Assembly: GCF_001921215.1 (NCBI RefSeq)
Contig: NZ_MSIF01000003.1
Span: 517,852-581,851 of the forward strand
Length of the DNA: 64,000 bases
Source: Actinophytocola xinjiangensis
GTDB lineage: Bacteria > Actinomycetota > Actinomycetes > Mycobacteriales > Pseudonocardiaceae
Reading direction: 5' to 3'
A program made the translations under genes and the position numbers. Under the pieces are notes generated by a model. The model did not search any database, was not told the DNA's origin, and saw nothing but the letters and a program-made list of their open reading frames with translations. Below, one piece after another: positions 8,313-19,078 of the stretch. Position 1 is the first letter of the stretch; the number at the start of each line of letters is the position of its first letter.

Positions 8313-9053
8313 GTGACCGGCGCCGGACCCGAGCTGGTGATCCGCACGCTCGGCGGGTTCCGGGTGGTGCGCGACGGCGCGCCGGTCCCGGTCACCGCGT
8401 GGCCGTCGCGCAAGGCGCGGGACCTGGTCGCGTTCCTGGTCACCCGGCGCGGCCGGCCGGTCAGCCGGGAGACGATCGGGGCGGTGCTCTGGCCCGGCGA
8501 GGCCGCCGGGCCGGTGCGCAACCGGCTGTCGGTGGCGCTGTCCACGGCCCGCTCGGTGCTCGGCGGCACACTGGTCACCGAGGGCCAGACCGTGCGGCTG
8601 GACCTGGCCGCCGCCGAGGTCGACGTGCTGGCCTTCCTCGGCGACGCCCGGCGCGGGCTCCGGGCCTGGCGGCTGGGGCGGCCGGAGGCCTGGGCGCTGC
8701 TGCACGTCGCCGAGAGCGCCTACACCGGCGACTTCCTGGCCGACAACCCGTACGCCGACTGGGCGCAGGAGCTGCGGGACGAGGCGCGGCTGATCTACGA
8801 GCAGGCCGCGCTGCTGCTCGCCGCGTACGCCGGCGACCGCGGCCAGCACGTCACCGCCAGCCGGTACTGCCTGCGCGTGCTCGAACACGACCGGTACAAC
8901 GAGCCGGCGCACCTGTCGCTGGTGGCGGCGCTGTCGGCCACCGGCTGTCACGGCGAGGCCCGCCGCCGCTACCGGACCTACGTCGCACGGATGGCGGAGG
9001 TCGACGTCGAACCGAGGGCCTTCCCCGGACAACGGGGACGCCCGGACCGGTGA
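8313..9053 (+). CDS. SARP-family transcriptional activator (AfsR/DnrI/RedD type)
   Basis: 246 residues, GTG start. The N-terminal OmpR-like winged helix (LVIRTLGGFRVVRDG, then PSRKARDLVAFL and GAVLWPGEAAGPVRNRLSVALST) is followed by the bacterial transcriptional activation domain (residues about 95-240, with EARRRYRTYVARMAEV near the end). The length is that of a small SARP with no ATPase domain. Such proteins usually activate secondary-metabolite genes, but no biosynthetic cluster adjoins. The nearest candidates are the divergent secreted-repeat gene and genes outside the window. The Shine-Dalgarno is poor. Confidence 0.85.
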   Translation: MTGAGPELVIRTLGGFRVVRDGAPVPVTAWPSRKARDLVAFLVTRRGRPVSRETIGAVLWPGEAAGPVRNRLSVALSTARSVLGGTLVTEGQTVRLDLAAAEVDVLAFLGDARRGLRAWRLGRPEAWALLHVAESAYTGDFLADNPYADWAQELRDEARLIYEQAALLLAAYAGDRGQHVTASRYCLRVLEHDRYNEPAHLSLVAALSATGCHGEARRRYRTYVARMAEVDVEPRAFPGQRGRPDR

Positions 9054-9070
9054 CCCGGCCCGGGCGTCCC
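9035..9070. terminator. Bidirectional hairpin between SARP gene and katG
   Basis: GGGACGCCCGG (9035-9045) pairs perfectly with CCGGGCGTCCC (9060-9070). The stem overlaps the last codons of the SARP gene and lies 15 bases beyond the convergent katG stop, so it could serve both transcripts. Confidence 0.6.
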
Positions 9071-9085
9071 GGAACAACTCTGAAC

Positions 9086-11816
<2,731 letters not shown>

Positions 11817-11881
11817 CGCGGCGCGTGATTGCGCCTGATGGCTCATCGTGACGACCCAGCCACTGTCCGATGACCACAGGT

Positions 11882-12790
11882 ATGACAGACATTTCGGTCG
11901 ACACACCGCCGGGAACCCGCACCGGCCGCACGGTGATCATCAGTGTGGCAGCGGGGATCCTGCTCGCCGTGCTGTGGTCCTACGAGTTCGTCGACAGCGT
12001 CATCGGCGACAATGTCGCGAACACACTGCTGGGCCACGAGGCCAGGGCCACACCGATCGCCGGCACCGGCGCCGGCCTGCTGTTCGCGTTCGTCTCCGGC
12101 TTCGCCGGGACCTTCACCGCGTGCAACATCGCGATGGTGGCGTCGATCGGGCCGATGAGCCAGGCCGGCGGCGACCGGAGCACCGGCGTCGTCCGCGCCC
12201 TGTTGCGGCCACTCGGCGCGTTCACCGCCGGCATGGTCACGGTCTCGGCGGTGTACGGCTTCGTCGGGGTCCTGGTCGGCGAGCGACTCCCCCAACTGTC
12301 CACCGACACCGTCGGCACGGTGCCGGTGCGCCTGATCCAGTCGTCGGTCGTGTTCGGGATCGTCGGGCTGGGGCTGATCTACCTGGGGCTGGCCGCGTTG
12401 GGGGTGGTGCGCGACGTGTTCGCCGACCGGCCGACCGCCCGGGTCGTGGTGCTCGGCGCGCTGGTCGGCGCCTTCCTCATCGGGCGGCCCTACGCGATGT
12501 TCGTGATGCTGTTCCGGTCGGCCGTCGAGTCCGGCAACCCGCTCTACGGGGCGGCGACGTTCACCCTGCAGTCGATCGGCAACATCCTGGTGGTCTCGCT
12601 GCTGTTCGCGCTGCTGGTCCTGGGTACCCGGGGGCGGTTCCCCCGATGGCTGGCCGCCAACCCCCGGCGCACCACGGTGGTGAGCGCGACGATGCTGCTC
12701 GCGCTCGGGGTTTTCACCGTCGTGTACTGGGACCTGCGCGTTCCGGCGCTGTTCGGGTTCGGCTGGTTCCCGACCATGCCCTACAACTGA
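11882..12790 (+). CDS. Polytopic membrane protein, possibly CcdA/DsbD-like
   Basis: 302 residues with about seven hydrophobic segments. One segment ([27 protein letters not shown]) recalls the first helix of CcdA/DsbD thiol-electron transporters, which carries a Cys and a Pro. However, only that single cysteine is visible, so reductant transfer is doubtful. The gene is divergent from furA and its start is 88 bases away, so it may share redox control. The start at ATG 11882 is tentative; an in-frame ATG at 11870 also exists. I do not recognise the family with certainty. Confidence 0.6.
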   Translation: MTDISVDTPPGTRTGRTVIISVAAGILLAVLWSYEFVDSVIGDNVANTLLGHEARATPIAGTGAGLLFAFVSGFAGTFTACNIAMVASIGPMSQAGGDRSTGVVRALLRPLGAFTAGMVTVSAVYGFVGVLVGERLPQLSTDTVGTVPVRLIQSSVVFGIVGLGLIYLGLAALGVVRDVFADRPTARVVVLGALVGAFLIGRPYAMFVMLFRSAVESGNPLYGAATFTLQSIGNILVVSLLFALLVLGTRGRFPRWLAANPRRTTVVSATMLLALGVFTVVYWDLRVPALFGFGWFPTMPYN

Positions 12791-12859
12791 GCCGCTCCCC
12801 CTGCGCCGATACGCTTTCGGGTACTCGGGGTATTCGCGAAGTTCGGGAAGGGATGTCCG

Positions 12860-13831
12860 TTGTTCAAACGAATGTTGTCCGCCTTCGGTGTTGGAGGTCC
12901 GTCGGTGGACACCGTGCTCGACACGGCGTCGGCGCGGGCCGGGGAGGTGTTGGGCGGCCGGGTCAGTATTCAGGGCGGGTCGGCCGATGTCGTCATCGAT
13001 CAGGTGATGCTGTCGCTGGTCACGCGGGTCGAGGTGGAGCGGGCCGGGGGCGGCGAGTCCGGCGCCGTCGGCGAGTTCCACCGGATGGTCGTCGGGCGGG
13101 AGGTTCGGGTGGCCGCCGGGCAGAACCTGGACATTCCGTTCCAGTTGGCGCTGCCGTGGGAAACGCCGGTGACCGCCGTTGGTGAGGTCGCGCTGCCGGG
13201 GATGACCGTCGGCGTTCGTACCGAGCTGGTGATCAAGGGCGCCCCGGACAAGGGAGACCTCGACCCCGTCGCGGTCGAGCCGTTGCCGTCGCAGAACAGC
13301 GTTCTGGAGGCGTTCGGCGAGCTGGGGGCCACGTTCCGCTCGGCCGACGTGGAGGCCGGGGTGTTGCACGGCGTACCGCAGCAGCTCGGGTTCTACCAGG
13401 AGATCGAGTTCTTCCCACCGGCTCGCTTCGCCGGGCGGCTGGCCCAGATCGAGCTGACGTTCGTGGCCACCGAGTACGACCTGTGGGTGGTGGTGGAGGC
13501 CGACAAGCGCGGCGGGTTGTTCCGCCAGGGCGGCGACACCTTCGGTCGCTTCCACCTGTCGCACGAGGACGCCGAACGCGCCGACTGGACGTCGATGATC
13601 GGCGAGTGGCTGGAGCAGGCCGCCAACCGCGCGCCCATGGCCGGCCACGGCTTCGCCGGCAAGCAGGGACACCACGGCCACCACGGCCATCACGGGCGCG
13701 GCGGCCCTGGCATGGGCGGGGTCGTCGGCGGGGTCGCGGCCGGCCTGGTCGGCGGCATGATTCTCGGCGACATGATGGACGGTGGACTGTTCGACGGTGA
13801 CGAGGGCGGCGACGACGGCGGCGAGGAGTAG
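12860..13831 (+). CDS. Spo0M-family (arrestin-like) sporulation-control protein
   Basis: 323 residues with a TTG start supported by GGAAGGGA seven bases upstream and by the MFKRML N-terminus usual for the family. The arrestin-like beta-sandwich covers about residues 10-240 (VSIQGGSADVVIDQVMLSL, then LDIPFQLALPWETPVT). The C-terminal tail is unusual: a His-Gly run (GHHGHHGHHG), a glycine-rich membrane-prone helix and an acidic end (DEGGDDGGEE). Spo0M influences sporulation and development in Bacillus; an analogous developmental role here is inference. The His and Asp/Glu tail could bind metal. Confidence 0.85.
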   Translation: MFKRMLSAFGVGGPSVDTVLDTASARAGEVLGGRVSIQGGSADVVIDQVMLSLVTRVEVERAGGGESGAVGEFHRMVVGREVRVAAGQNLDIPFQLALPWETPVTAVGEVALPGMTVGVRTELVIKGAPDKGDLDPVAVEPLPSQNSVLEAFGELGATFRSADVEAGVLHGVPQQLGFYQEIEFFPPARFAGRLAQIELTFVATEYDLWVVVEADKRGGLFRQGGDTFGRFHLSHEDAERADWTSMIGEWLEQAANRAPMAGHGFAGKQGHHGHHGHHGRGGPGMGGVVGGVAAGLVGGMILGDMMDGGLFDGDEGGDDGGEE

Positions 13832-13957
13832 CCGTCACGCCAGGTATCGGGTCCGTAACGGTGACCCACTCGTGTATGCCGTCGCGCACGTCGCCCGGGA
13901 TACAGTCCCGGCTCCAGATCAGCCGCACTGCGGGGAACGCGCTGGAGGAGTGGTCGC

Positions 13958-15196
13958 ATGAGTGTCCGCCCGGGGAACGCCCTTACCGCGGTCGTTGCCG
14001 CCGCCGCCCTGGTCCTCACCGCGTGCGGCGGTGAGGAACCCGGCGCCGGCGGCGGCAACGACGCCGAGGTCCCCGCCGAGGCCTTCAAGCTCGGCTCGCT
14101 GCTCGCCGAAACCGGCGCCCAGGCCTCGGCCGCCGCGCCGCTGGTCACCGCCGCGAAGCTCGCCATCGACGACATCAACGCCGCCGGCGGCGTGTTCGGC
14201 AAGGACGTCGAGTACCGCCAGCAGGACTCCACATCGGACAACGACACCGCTCTGTCCGCCGCCCAGTCGCTGATCAGCTGGGGTGCCGACGCCGTCGTCG
14301 GCACCTACGGGTCCGGCATGGCCGCGGCCGTCGTCGAACCGATCACCCAGGCCGGGGCACTGATGGTGTCCGGGTCCAACACCTCCTCCGAACTGACCGG
14401 GATCAGCCCGCTCTACTTCCGCACCGCCCCCACCGACGCGCTGGAGTCCGCGCAGCTGGCCGACCTGCTGGTCGCCGACGGCAAGACCTCCGCCGCGGTC
14501 ATCTGGCAGAACGACACCTGGGGCGAGGCGTTCAAGGTGTCCATGGAGGACAACCTCGAACAGGCCGGCGTCACCGTCGCCACCAGCCAGCCGTTCAACG
14601 TCGACGACACCGACTTCACCGCCCAGGTCAACGCGGTCGTCTCGGCCAAACCGGACGCCGTGGTGTTCCTGTCCTACACCGTCTACACCGGCGCGATGGT
14701 CGAACAGCTCATCGGCACGCACAAGTTCGCCTCGGCCAACGTGTACTTCTCCAGCTCCACCATCGGCGACTACACCGGCAGCCTGAGCAACCCCGCCTAC
14801 CTGAAGGGCATCCAGGCCTTCCAGCCCGGCGCCGAACCCGACACCCAGGCCGAGTTCGACGCCCGCGCCAAGGAGGCCAACCCCGAGCTGAGCGCGTTCG
14901 CCTACGCCGCGTCGACCTACGACGCGACGATCATCGCCGCGCTCGGCGCCATCGCCGCCAACTCCGCCGACGGCCAGACCATCGCCACGACGATGCGGGA
15001 GATCTCCGGCGGCAGCGGCGACGGCGAGAAGTGCACCAGCTTCGCCGACTGCAAGAAGCTGCTGGAGGACGGCAAGTCCATCGACTACGACGGCCTGACC
15101 GGCGGCATCGCGTTCGACGAGAACAACGACGAGACCGAGACCAACTACATCCCCTACGTGTACCAGGCCGACGGGACCTACCAGCTCAAGCAGTGA
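13958..15196 (+). CDS. Branched-chain amino acid-type ABC transporter substrate-binding lipoprotein (LivK family)
   Basis: 412 residues. A signal peptide ends in lipobox LTAC. The mature protein is a periplasmic-binding type-I fold (FKLGSLLAETGAQASAA, AAKLAIDDINAAGGVFGK, AVVGTYGSG). GGAGGAG lies upstream of the ATG. It starts a five-gene operon with two permeases and two ATPases. The family binds hydrophobic amino acids, amides or urea; the ligand cannot be assigned from sequence. A Cys pair near residues 356-363 (KCTSFADC) may be a disulfide. Confidence 0.9.
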   Translation: MSVRPGNALTAVVAAAALVLTACGGEEPGAGGGNDAEVPAEAFKLGSLLAETGAQASAAAPLVTAAKLAIDDINAAGGVFGKDVEYRQQDSTSDNDTALSAAQSLISWGADAVVGTYGSGMAAAVVEPITQAGALMVSGSNTSSELTGISPLYFRTAPTDALESAQLADLLVADGKTSAAVIWQNDTWGEAFKVSMEDNLEQAGVTVATSQPFNVDDTDFTAQVNAVVSAKPDAVVFLSYTVYTGAMVEQLIGTHKFASANVYFSSSTIGDYTGSLSNPAYLKGIQAFQPGAEPDTQAEFDARAKEANPELSAFAYAASTYDATIIAALGAIAANSADGQTIATTMREISGGSGDGEKCTSFADCKKLLEDGKSIDYDGLTGGIAFDENNDETETNYIPYVYQADGTYQLKQ

Positions 15197-16530
15197 GGCC
15201 ACCTTCCGTGCCACGACGGGCGCTCCTGCTGGCCACGGCCCTGCTGGCCACGGCCCTGCTGGGCCTGCTGCTCGGGCCGCTCACCGGCACCGCCACCGCC
15301 CAGGACGACTACGGGTTCATCCCCCGGGTCGTCGACGCCGCCGGCACGCCGGTCGCCGGGGTGGTGGTGACCGTCCGCGACGGCGACGAGGAACTGGGCA
15401 CGACCACCACCGACGCGCGCGGCAACGGCACCGCCGTCCAGGTCCCCGACAAGGGCCGGTACACGCTGGTCTTCGACACCTCCGGCGTGCCGGCGGGCTT
15501 CGCCGGCGGCGAGCTGTACGCGGTGGACAAGGAGGTCGGCGAGGCGCACACGCTCAACACCCAGCGGGTCCTGGTCAGCCTGAAGGAGAAGGCCAACGGC
15601 GGGGTGGTGCCGAGCGCACCGGTCGAACGGGAGTCCGCCGGGCCGACGGTGAGCCTGCCGATCCTCGTGCAGCGGCTGGTGTCCGGACTGAACCTGGGGC
15701 TGCTGCTGGCGATCGCCACCATCGGCCTGTCGCTGATCCACGGCACCACCCGGCTGACGAACTTTGCCCACGGCGAGAACGTCACCTTCGGCGCGCTGAT
15801 CGCGTTCCTGTTCTGTGTGGTGCTCGGGCTGCCGCTGGTGGTCGCCGGGCTGATCTCGGTGGCCGCCGGCGCGGCGTTCGGCTGGCTGCAGAACGCCGGG
15901 CTGTGGCAGCCGCTGCGCCGCCGGGGCGTCGGGCTGATCCCGGTGATGATCGCCAGCATCGGCGTCGGGCTCGCCGTGCGGTACCTGTACTTCGCGATCT
16001 TCGGCAGCGGCACCCGGCGGGTCACGCCGGAGAGCATCCCGTCGGTGCGGCTGGGTTCGGTGGTGATGCCGGTCAGCGCCTACTACAGCATGGCGATCAG
16101 CCTGGCGGTGCTGGTCGCGGTCGGCTGCTGGATCCGGTACTCGCACCTGGGCCGGGCGACCCGCGCGGTGTCGGCGAACCTGCCGCTGGCGGCGGCCAGC
16201 GGGATCGACGTCGACCGGGTGATCCGGGTCGTGTGGATCCTCGCCGGAGCGCTGAGCGCGCTGGCCGGCGTGCTGCTGGCGCTGCTCAACGACGTCTCCT
16301 ACGACATGGGTTTCAAGTCGCTGCTGCTGATGTTCGCCGCGATGATCCTCGGCGGGCTGGGCACCGCGTTCGGGGCGCTGGTCGGGGCGCTGGTGGTCGG
16401 GGTGTTCACCGAGGTCCTGGTGGTGTGGCTGCCGCCGGACATGAAGTACGTCGGCGCGCTGATCGTGCTCATCCTGGTGCTGCTGGTGCGCCCGCAGGGG
16501 ATCTTCGGCCGCGCGGAACGGATCGGGTGA
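15193..16530 (+). CDS. livH: LivH-type permease with an N-terminal exported Ig-like domain
   Basis: 445 residues, much longer than the usual LivH of about 290. Residues 1-35 form a signal peptide (RRALLLATALLATALLG to TATA). About residues 40-145 form a carboxypeptidase-regulatory/Ig-like beta domain (GTPVAGVVVTVRDGDEELG, TTTDARGNGT). LivH proper follows from about residue 155 (NLGLLLAIATIGLSLIHGTTRLTNFAHGE). The extra domain would sit outside the membrane beside the binding protein. The GTG overlaps the livK stop (GTGA); a second GTG at 15208 is an alternative. It forms the channel with LivM. Confidence 0.88.
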   Translation: MRPPSVPRRALLLATALLATALLGLLLGPLTGTATAQDDYGFIPRVVDAAGTPVAGVVVTVRDGDEELGTTTTDARGNGTAVQVPDKGRYTLVFDTSGVPAGFAGGELYAVDKEVGEAHTLNTQRVLVSLKEKANGGVVPSAPVERESAGPTVSLPILVQRLVSGLNLGLLLAIATIGLSLIHGTTRLTNFAHGENVTFGALIAFLFCVVLGLPLVVAGLISVAAGAAFGWLQNAGLWQPLRRRGVGLIPVMIASIGVGLAVRYLYFAIFGSGTRRVTPESIPSVRLGSVVMPVSAYYSMAISLAVLVAVGCWIRYSHLGRATRAVSANLPLAAASGIDVDRVIRVVWILAGALSALAGVLLALLNDVSYDMGFKSLLLMFAAMILGGLGTAFGALVGALVVGVFTEVLVVWLPPDMKYVGALIVLILVLLVRPQGIFGRAERIG

Positions 16531-16533
16531 GAC

Positions 16534-17523
16534 ATGGACATCCTGCTCACCTCGCTCCAACAGATCATGTCGCCGGTGACCGCCGCGTACGCGCTGGCCG
16601 CGATCGGGCTGAACCTGCACTTCGGCTTCACCGGGCTGCTGAACTTCGGCCATGCCGGGTTCCTGGCGATCGGCGCCTACGGGTTCGCGATCTCGGTGGC
16701 GGTGCTCGACCTGCCGGTGGTGGTGGCGCTGCTGGTCGCGGTGGCGCTCGCGGTGCTGTTCGCGCTGCTGATCGGCATCCCGACGCTGCGGCTGCGCGCG
16801 GACTACCTGGCCATCGTGACGATCGCCGCGTCGGAGATCATCCGGTTCACGGTGAACTCGTCGGTGCTGGCCGGGCTGACCGGCGGCGCGCAGGGCATCA
16901 ACAACAACGAGGCCATGGGCAACAGCTACTCGCAGGCCTTCAAGGACGCCAACCCGTTCGACGCGGGGCGGGTGGAGATCGGCCCGTGGGTGTTCACCGC
17001 GACCCAGCTGTGGGCGGCGATCCTGACCTGGGTCGTGGTGGCGGTGGTGGCGGCGCTGGTGTGGGCGCTGATGCGCAGCCCGTGGGGCCTGGTGCTCAAG
17101 GGCATCCGCGAGGACGAGCACGCGCTGACCAGCCTCGGCAAGAACGTGCGGCTGTACAAGACCCAGTCGCTGATCATCGGCGGGGTGATCGGCGCGCTCG
17201 CCGGGATCATGCTGGTGCTGCCCTCGACCGTCGCGCCGGGCGACTTCAACTCGCGGCTCACGTTCAACCTGTTCACCGTGCTGCTGCTGGGCGGGGCGGC
17301 GACGATCCTCGGGCCGGTGCTCGGCGCGATCGTGTTCTGGGTGCTGCTCCAGGCCTCCGACGGGCTCATCCAGCTCGGTGAGCGCGGCGGCTGGCTCGGC
17401 GGGTTCGCCGACGCCAGCCAGCTGCGGTTCACCCTGGTCGGGATCGTGCTGGTGGTGCTGATCGTGTTCCGTCCACAGGGGATGCTCGGCGACCGGAAGG
17501 AGCTTGCCTTCGATGACAAGTGA
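16534..17523 (+). CDS. livM: LivM-type branched-chain ABC transporter permease
   Basis: 329 residues with about ten membrane segments. The family motif GLNLHFGFTGLLNFGHAGFLAIGAYG is near the N-terminus and the cytoplasmic EAA-like loop SPWGLVLKGIREDE precedes the last helices. It starts three bases after the livH stop and overlaps the start of the next ATPase. It makes the second half of the channel. Confidence 0.92.
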   Translation: MDILLTSLQQIMSPVTAAYALAAIGLNLHFGFTGLLNFGHAGFLAIGAYGFAISVAVLDLPVVVALLVAVALAVLFALLIGIPTLRLRADYLAIVTIAASEIIRFTVNSSVLAGLTGGAQGINNNEAMGNSYSQAFKDANPFDAGRVEIGPWVFTATQLWAAILTWVVVAVVAALVWALMRSPWGLVLKGIREDEHALTSLGKNVRLYKTQSLIIGGVIGALAGIMLVLPSTVAPGDFNSRLTFNLFTVLLLGGAATILGPVLGAIVFWVLLQASDGLIQLGERGGWLGGFADASQLRFTLVGIVLVVLIVFRPQGMLGDRKELAFDDK

Positions 17524-18355
17524 TCCGGTCCTCGTCGCCGAACGGGTCGTGCGCGGGTTCGGCGGCGTGCGCGCGGTCGACGTCGAGCACCTGACGGTCG
17601 AACGCGGCACGATCACCGCGCTGATCGGCCCGAACGGGGCGGGCAAGACCACGCTGTTCAACGTGCTCACCGGGTTCGACCGGGCCGACGGCGGGCGGTG
17701 GTCGTTCGACGGCACGGACGTCACCGGCCTGCCGGCGCACCGGATCGCCCGGCTGGGCATGGTGCGCACCTTCCAGCTGACCAGGGTCCTCGGCCGGCTG
17801 ACCGTGCTGGAGAACATGCTCGTCGGCGCCCGCCACCAACCGGGGGAAACCCTGCGCAGGGCGCTGGTTCCCGCGCTGTGGAAGGGAAAGCGAGCGGCCG
17901 ATGTGGACCGGGCGCGGGAACTGCTCGACCGGTTCGCGTTGGGCGCCAAGGCCGGGGACCACGCGGCGAGCCTGTCCGGCGGGCAGCGCAAGCTGCTGGA
18001 GATGGCCCGCGCGCTGATGAACGAGCCGACGCTGGTGATGCTGGACGAGCCGATGGCCGGGGTGAACCCGGCGCTGGCGCGGTCGCTGCTCGACCACATC
18101 ACCGCCCTGCGGGACGAAGGCCGGACCGTGCTGTTCGTCGAGCACGACCTGCACCTGGTCAAGTCGGTGTCCGACCGGGTGGTGGTGATGGCGCAGGGCG
18201 CGGTGGTCACCGAGGGCGCGCCGGACACGGTACTGCGCGACCCGGCGGTCGTGGACGCCTACCTCGGTGCCCACCACGACACCGACCTGCGGGAGATCAT
18301 CGCCAGGGAGACGGCCAGGGAGACGGCCGGGGAGACGGCGGAGGAGACAGGGTGA
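17513..18355 (+). CDS. livG: LivG-type ABC transporter ATP-binding protein
   Basis: 280 residues. Walker A (GPNGAGKTT), signature LSGGQRKLLEMARAL, Walker B (LVMLDEPMAGV) and H-loop (FVEHDL) are all present. The ATG at 17513 is chosen because AAGGAG lies 10 bases upstream; it overlaps the livM end by 11 bases. The C-terminus carries a repeated REIIARETARETAGETAEETG-like acidic tail, encoded by near-identical 12-base units, which is not typical of LivG. Confidence 0.92.
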   Translation: MTSDPVLVAERVVRGFGGVRAVDVEHLTVERGTITALIGPNGAGKTTLFNVLTGFDRADGGRWSFDGTDVTGLPAHRIARLGMVRTFQLTRVLGRLTVLENMLVGARHQPGETLRRALVPALWKGKRAADVDRARELLDRFALGAKAGDHAASLSGGQRKLLEMARALMNEPTLVMLDEPMAGVNPALARSLLDHITALRDEGRTVLFVEHDLHLVKSVSDRVVVMAQGAVVTEGAPDTVLRDPAVVDAYLGAHHDTDLREIIARETARETAGETAEETG

Positions 18356-19074
18356 GGCCGGCGCTGGAGATCACCGACCTGGTCGCCGGGTACCTGCCGG
18401 GGATCAACATCCTCGACGGCTGTTCGGTCACCGCCGGCCGGGACGAGCTGGTCGGCATCATCGGACCCAACGGCGCCGGCAAGTCGACCCTGCTCAAGGC
18501 GGTCCTCGGGCTGGTGACCGTCCACTCGGGAACGGTGCGCCTCGACGGTGAGGAGATCACCGGGTGCAGGGCCGACGAGCTGGTCGCGCGGGGCGTCGGG
18601 TTCGTCCCGCAGAACGCCAACGTGTTCGCGCCGATGACCGTCGAGGAGAACCTGCGGATGGGGCTCTACCTGCGTCCCCGGCAGTACGGGCGGCGGGTCG
18701 AGGTCATCCTGGAGATGTTCCCGGAGATCGCCGGGCTGCGCCGGCGCAAGGCCGGGTCGCTGTCCGGCGGGGAACGCCAGCTGGTGGCGATGGCCAGGGC
18801 GCTGATGACCGAGCCGACGGTGCTGCTGCTCGACGAGCCGTCGGCCGGCCTGTCCCCCCTCCGCCAGGACGAGACGTTCCTGCGCATCCACCGGATCAAA
18901 CGCTCCGGGGTGTGCGTGTTGATGGTCGAGCAGAACGCGCGGCGCTGCCTGCAGATCTGCGACCGGGCCTACGTGCTCGACCAGGGCCGCGACGCCTACA
19001 CCGGCACCGGCGACGAGCTGGTGCACGACCCCCAGGTCGTCCGCCTCTATCTCGGCGACCTGGGGGACGGCTGA
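18352..19074 (+). CDS. livF: LivF-type ABC transporter ATP-binding protein
   Basis: 240 residues, GTG start overlapping the livG stop (GTGA). It contains Walker A GPNGAGKST, signature LSGGERQLVAMARAL, Walker B VLLLDEPSAGLS and the EQNA switch typical of LivF. It pairs with LivG to drive the LivH-LivM channel. Last gene of the operon; the convergent propeller gene ends only four bases further on. Confidence 0.92.
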   Translation: MRPALEITDLVAGYLPGINILDGCSVTAGRDELVGIIGPNGAGKSTLLKAVLGLVTVHSGTVRLDGEEITGCRADELVARGVGFVPQNANVFAPMTVEENLRMGLYLRPRQYGRRVEVILEMFPEIAGLRRRKAGSLSGGERQLVAMARALMTEPTVLLLDEPSAGLSPLRQDETFLRIHRIKRSGVCVLMVEQNARRCLQICDRAYVLDQGRDAYTGTGDELVHDPQVVRLYLGDLGDG

Positions 19075-19078
19075 GCGG

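Noticed and set aside
13832..13957. Possible tRNA or structured RNA before the livK-type gene
   Set aside because: The short complementary segments do not form a cloverleaf, and there is no anticodon arm or CCA-like end. It appears to be a plain leader with a ribosome site.
15178..18228. Minus-strand open frame of about 1000 codons across the liv operon
   Set aside because: It lies antisense to five recognisable transporter genes and encodes only low-complexity His/Gln/Arg-rich sequence.
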